The notes beneath the pieces were generated by a model, which saw only the letters and a program-made list of their open reading frames with translations, was not told the origin of the DNA and ran no database searches. Shown piece by piece: positions 62,817 to 64,000 of a stretch of DNA of 64,000 nucleotides. A program made the position numbers and the translations under genes. Origin of the DNA: an uncultured Pelagibacteraceae bacterium (GTDB lineage: Bacteria > Pseudomonadota > Alphaproteobacteria > Pelagibacterales > Pelagibacteraceae). Numbering within the stretch: position 1 is the stretch's first letter; the number at the start of each line of letters is the position of its first letter. Where the stretch lies: the NCBI GenBank assembly GCA_902606105.1, contig CACLFK010000005.1, positions 1 through 64,000 of the forward strand. The letters are read 5' to 3'.

Positions 62817-63290
62817 TTATTCGTATAAGTTTACTCTTTTTGCATAAAAAACTCTTATTATCCAATAAAGAACTAATCCAATAGGTCCAGTTAAATAAGT
62901 TGCTAAAAGAGGCATTGTTAGAATTATTTTATTTATAGAAAATTTTTGTGAATCTTTAACTATCCAGCCACCTAAAAATAAATTAATTGCAACAAAATGG
63001 GTCCAAAACATAAGAATGTAGAAATCATCTTCGAATAATCTTGATAATTCACTTAAACCTAAATAGAGATTGAAATTTGCATCAAAATCGTATCCAGTTA
63101 AATATGATTTATATAAAATAAATAAATAAACACCTCCCAGTATAATAAAAGGTAGTATTGAGGTTACTAAAAATCTACTCAAATAAGATTGTGGAAAAAT
63201 AATTAAAATTAACCAAAATGGAATTACACCTAAATTGATCCAAAAATAAAGAATTTCAACTGTAAAATAGTTATAAATTTGTTCGATCAT
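62817..63290 (-). CDS. ABA4-like (DUF4281) membrane protein
   Basis: The 157-residue protein has four membrane segments. FWTHFVAINLFLGGWIVKDS and YLTGPIGLVLYWIIRV match the family of plant ABA DEFICIENT 4 and bacterial relatives. In plants it is needed for a xanthophyll step; bacterial roles are unclear. It is convergent with the rhodanese gene, and divergent from recX with a 26-bp gap. Confidence 0.8.
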   Translation of the reverse strand: MIEQIYNYFTVEILYFWINLGVIPFWLILIIFPQSYLSRFLVTSILPFIILGGVYLFILYKSYLTGYDFDANFNLYLGLSELSRLFEDDFYILMFWTHFVAINLFLGGWIVKDSQKFSINKIILTMPLLATYLTGPIGLVLYWIIRVFYAKRVNLYE

Positions 63291-63316
63291 TAAATTTTAT
63301 TATATAAAATCTAACA

Positions 63317-63880
63317 ATGATTCCTACAAGAAATAAAAAAAAAACACTTCAAATAACTGTGGATGAGATGAGAAACTTTGCACTAATATATGTTGAAAAA
63401 TATGCACCTTCAAAACAACAATTAAAAACTTATCTTTTAAAAAAATATATAAAGCTCTCTGCGTCAAAAGTTAAAAAGGAAGACATATATAAACTTATAG
63501 ATATTGTTTCATCAGACCTAGAAAAGAATAAATTTATAAATGATCTGTTTTATTCAGAAAGCAAAGCTAAAAGCATGGTACAAAGAGGTCATTCATTAAA
63601 CCAAATAAGAAATTATCTTGTCGGTAAGGGCATTAATGACAACTTTGTTAAGGATACTGTATTAAAGATTAGAGAAAATAATTCTGATCAAGATTTCTTT
63701 TCTGCCATTAAAATATGTAAAAAAAGAAAGATAGGCCCTGCAAGGAACGAGGATAATAGGATTTTGTTTTATAAAAAGGATATATCTATTCTAGCAAGAA
63801 AAGGTTTTGATTTTGAAATATCAAAAAAAGTTATGGATTTAGATAAAAATGACTATTTAAAGATAATAAATTATCTCTAA
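63317..63880 (+). CDS. recX: RecX-type recombination regulator
   Basis: The 187-residue protein has RecX-like three-helix repeats. ALIYVEKYAPSKQQLKTYLLKK near residues 28-49 and AKSMVQRGHSLNQIRNYLVGKGI in the middle fit. RecX restrains RecA filament growth. Length is normal. It is a divergent member, so recX is given with moderate confidence. The 120 bp after it are AT-rich; an ATG at 63990s may start a gene that leaves the window. Confidence 0.8.
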   Translation: MIPTRNKKKTLQITVDEMRNFALIYVEKYAPSKQQLKTYLLKKYIKLSASKVKKEDIYKLIDIVSSDLEKNKFINDLFYSESKAKSMVQRGHSLNQIRNYLVGKGINDNFVKDTVLKIRENNSDQDFFSAIKICKKRKIGPARNEDNRILFYKKDISILARKGFDFEISKKVMDLDKNDYLKIINYL

Positions 63881-64000
63881 ATACAAGCTGCTTAGAAAAA
63901 CTGTAAGACAATTTTTCCAATTGAGATATTTAAACAAAATTACTAATTTATTAGACTTTAAAAAATAATAATAATATAAAATTTTGTCTAAAATGAAAAA

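Noticed and set aside
63990-64000. Possible start of another gene at the right edge
   Set aside because: Only an ATG and a few bases are visible, so nothing can be supported.
1-64000. tRNA, rRNA, CRISPR, prophage, transposase or integrase
   Set aside because: I looked for clover-leaf-like segments, regular spaced repeats and recombinase motifs and saw none; a covariance-model tRNA scan would be needed to be certain.

Overview
The window looks like a chromosome segment of a streamlined marine alphaproteobacterium of the SAR11 clade (Candidatus Pelagibacter or a close relative). The DNA is strongly AT-rich, intergenic gaps are often 0-30 bp and many genes overlap. Typical SAR11 content is present: a DMSP demethylase (DmdA-type), a TPP riboswitch controlling a sodium:solute symporter like the HMP transporter ThiV, isocitrate lyase, Amt and abundant periplasmic binding proteins. 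No tRNA, rRNA, prophage, insertion sequence or CRISPR array was seen. This assignment comes from gene content and style, not from a database search.

Layout. 1-2.2 kb: end of a SUF iron-sulfur operon (sufT, sufA), a small frameshifted ORF, and glnA. 2.3-5.4 kb: a YbaK-type deacylase, a DMT permease, a frameshifted homocysteine S-methyltransferase and a TauE/SafE exporter. 5.4-9.9 kb: moaB facing a tightly packed molybdenum-cofactor and MsrPQ methionine-sulfoxide-repair operon (moaA-moaC-moaD-moaE-msrP-msrQ-DUF1244). 9.9-37.7 kb: a large carbohydrate region. It holds inositol-type genes (iolG, iolE, iolD and other Gfo/Idh/MocA dehydrogenases), an HpcH/HpaI aldolase, an aldehyde dehydrogenase, two 2-hydroxyacid dehydrogenases, an RbsABC-type ABC importer, a FucU-type mutarotase, a ribokinase-like kinase, an enolase-superfamily sugar-acid dehydratase, a PdxA2-like dehydrogenase, a TctCBA tripartite importer, two SDR dehydrogenases (one like xylose dehydrogenase), a ROK kinase, a second sugar ABC importer and a tartrate/malate-type dehydrogenase. 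Three binding-protein genes in this region are each followed at once by a strong intrinsic terminator. No transcription factor gene was found there.

37.7-47.8 kb: a pentapeptide-repeat protein, the TPP-riboswitch symporter, a thioredoxin-like protein, an ABC-2 exporter, dmdA, aceA with a small upstream gene, a divergent ScfR/RamB-type regulator with an array of TTTACAAA-like half-sites between them, a tiny membrane protein, a GNAT protein and a second TauE/SafE protein. 47.8-56.9 kb: a YbbAP-like ABC system divergent from a TesA-type esterase, an MBL-fold hydrolase, a TPR protein, a YedK/HMCES protein, an RhlE-type helicase with a repetitive basic tail, YajQ and two tiny membrane proteins. 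57-64 kb: RseP, HU, Amt with a structured 3' region, Bcp, a GT9 glycosyltransferase, an FkbM-like methyltransferase, a rhodanese, an ABA4-like membrane protein and RecX.

How the genes may work together (inference): the carbohydrate region could import sugars, polyols or sugar acids and oxidise them by partly non-phosphorylative routes to pyruvate and C2-C3 acids. Isocitrate lyase under a short-chain acyl-CoA-type regulator would then handle acetyl-CoA. DmdA, TauE/SafE, MsrPQ and the broken methyltransferase all touch on reduced or organic sulfur.
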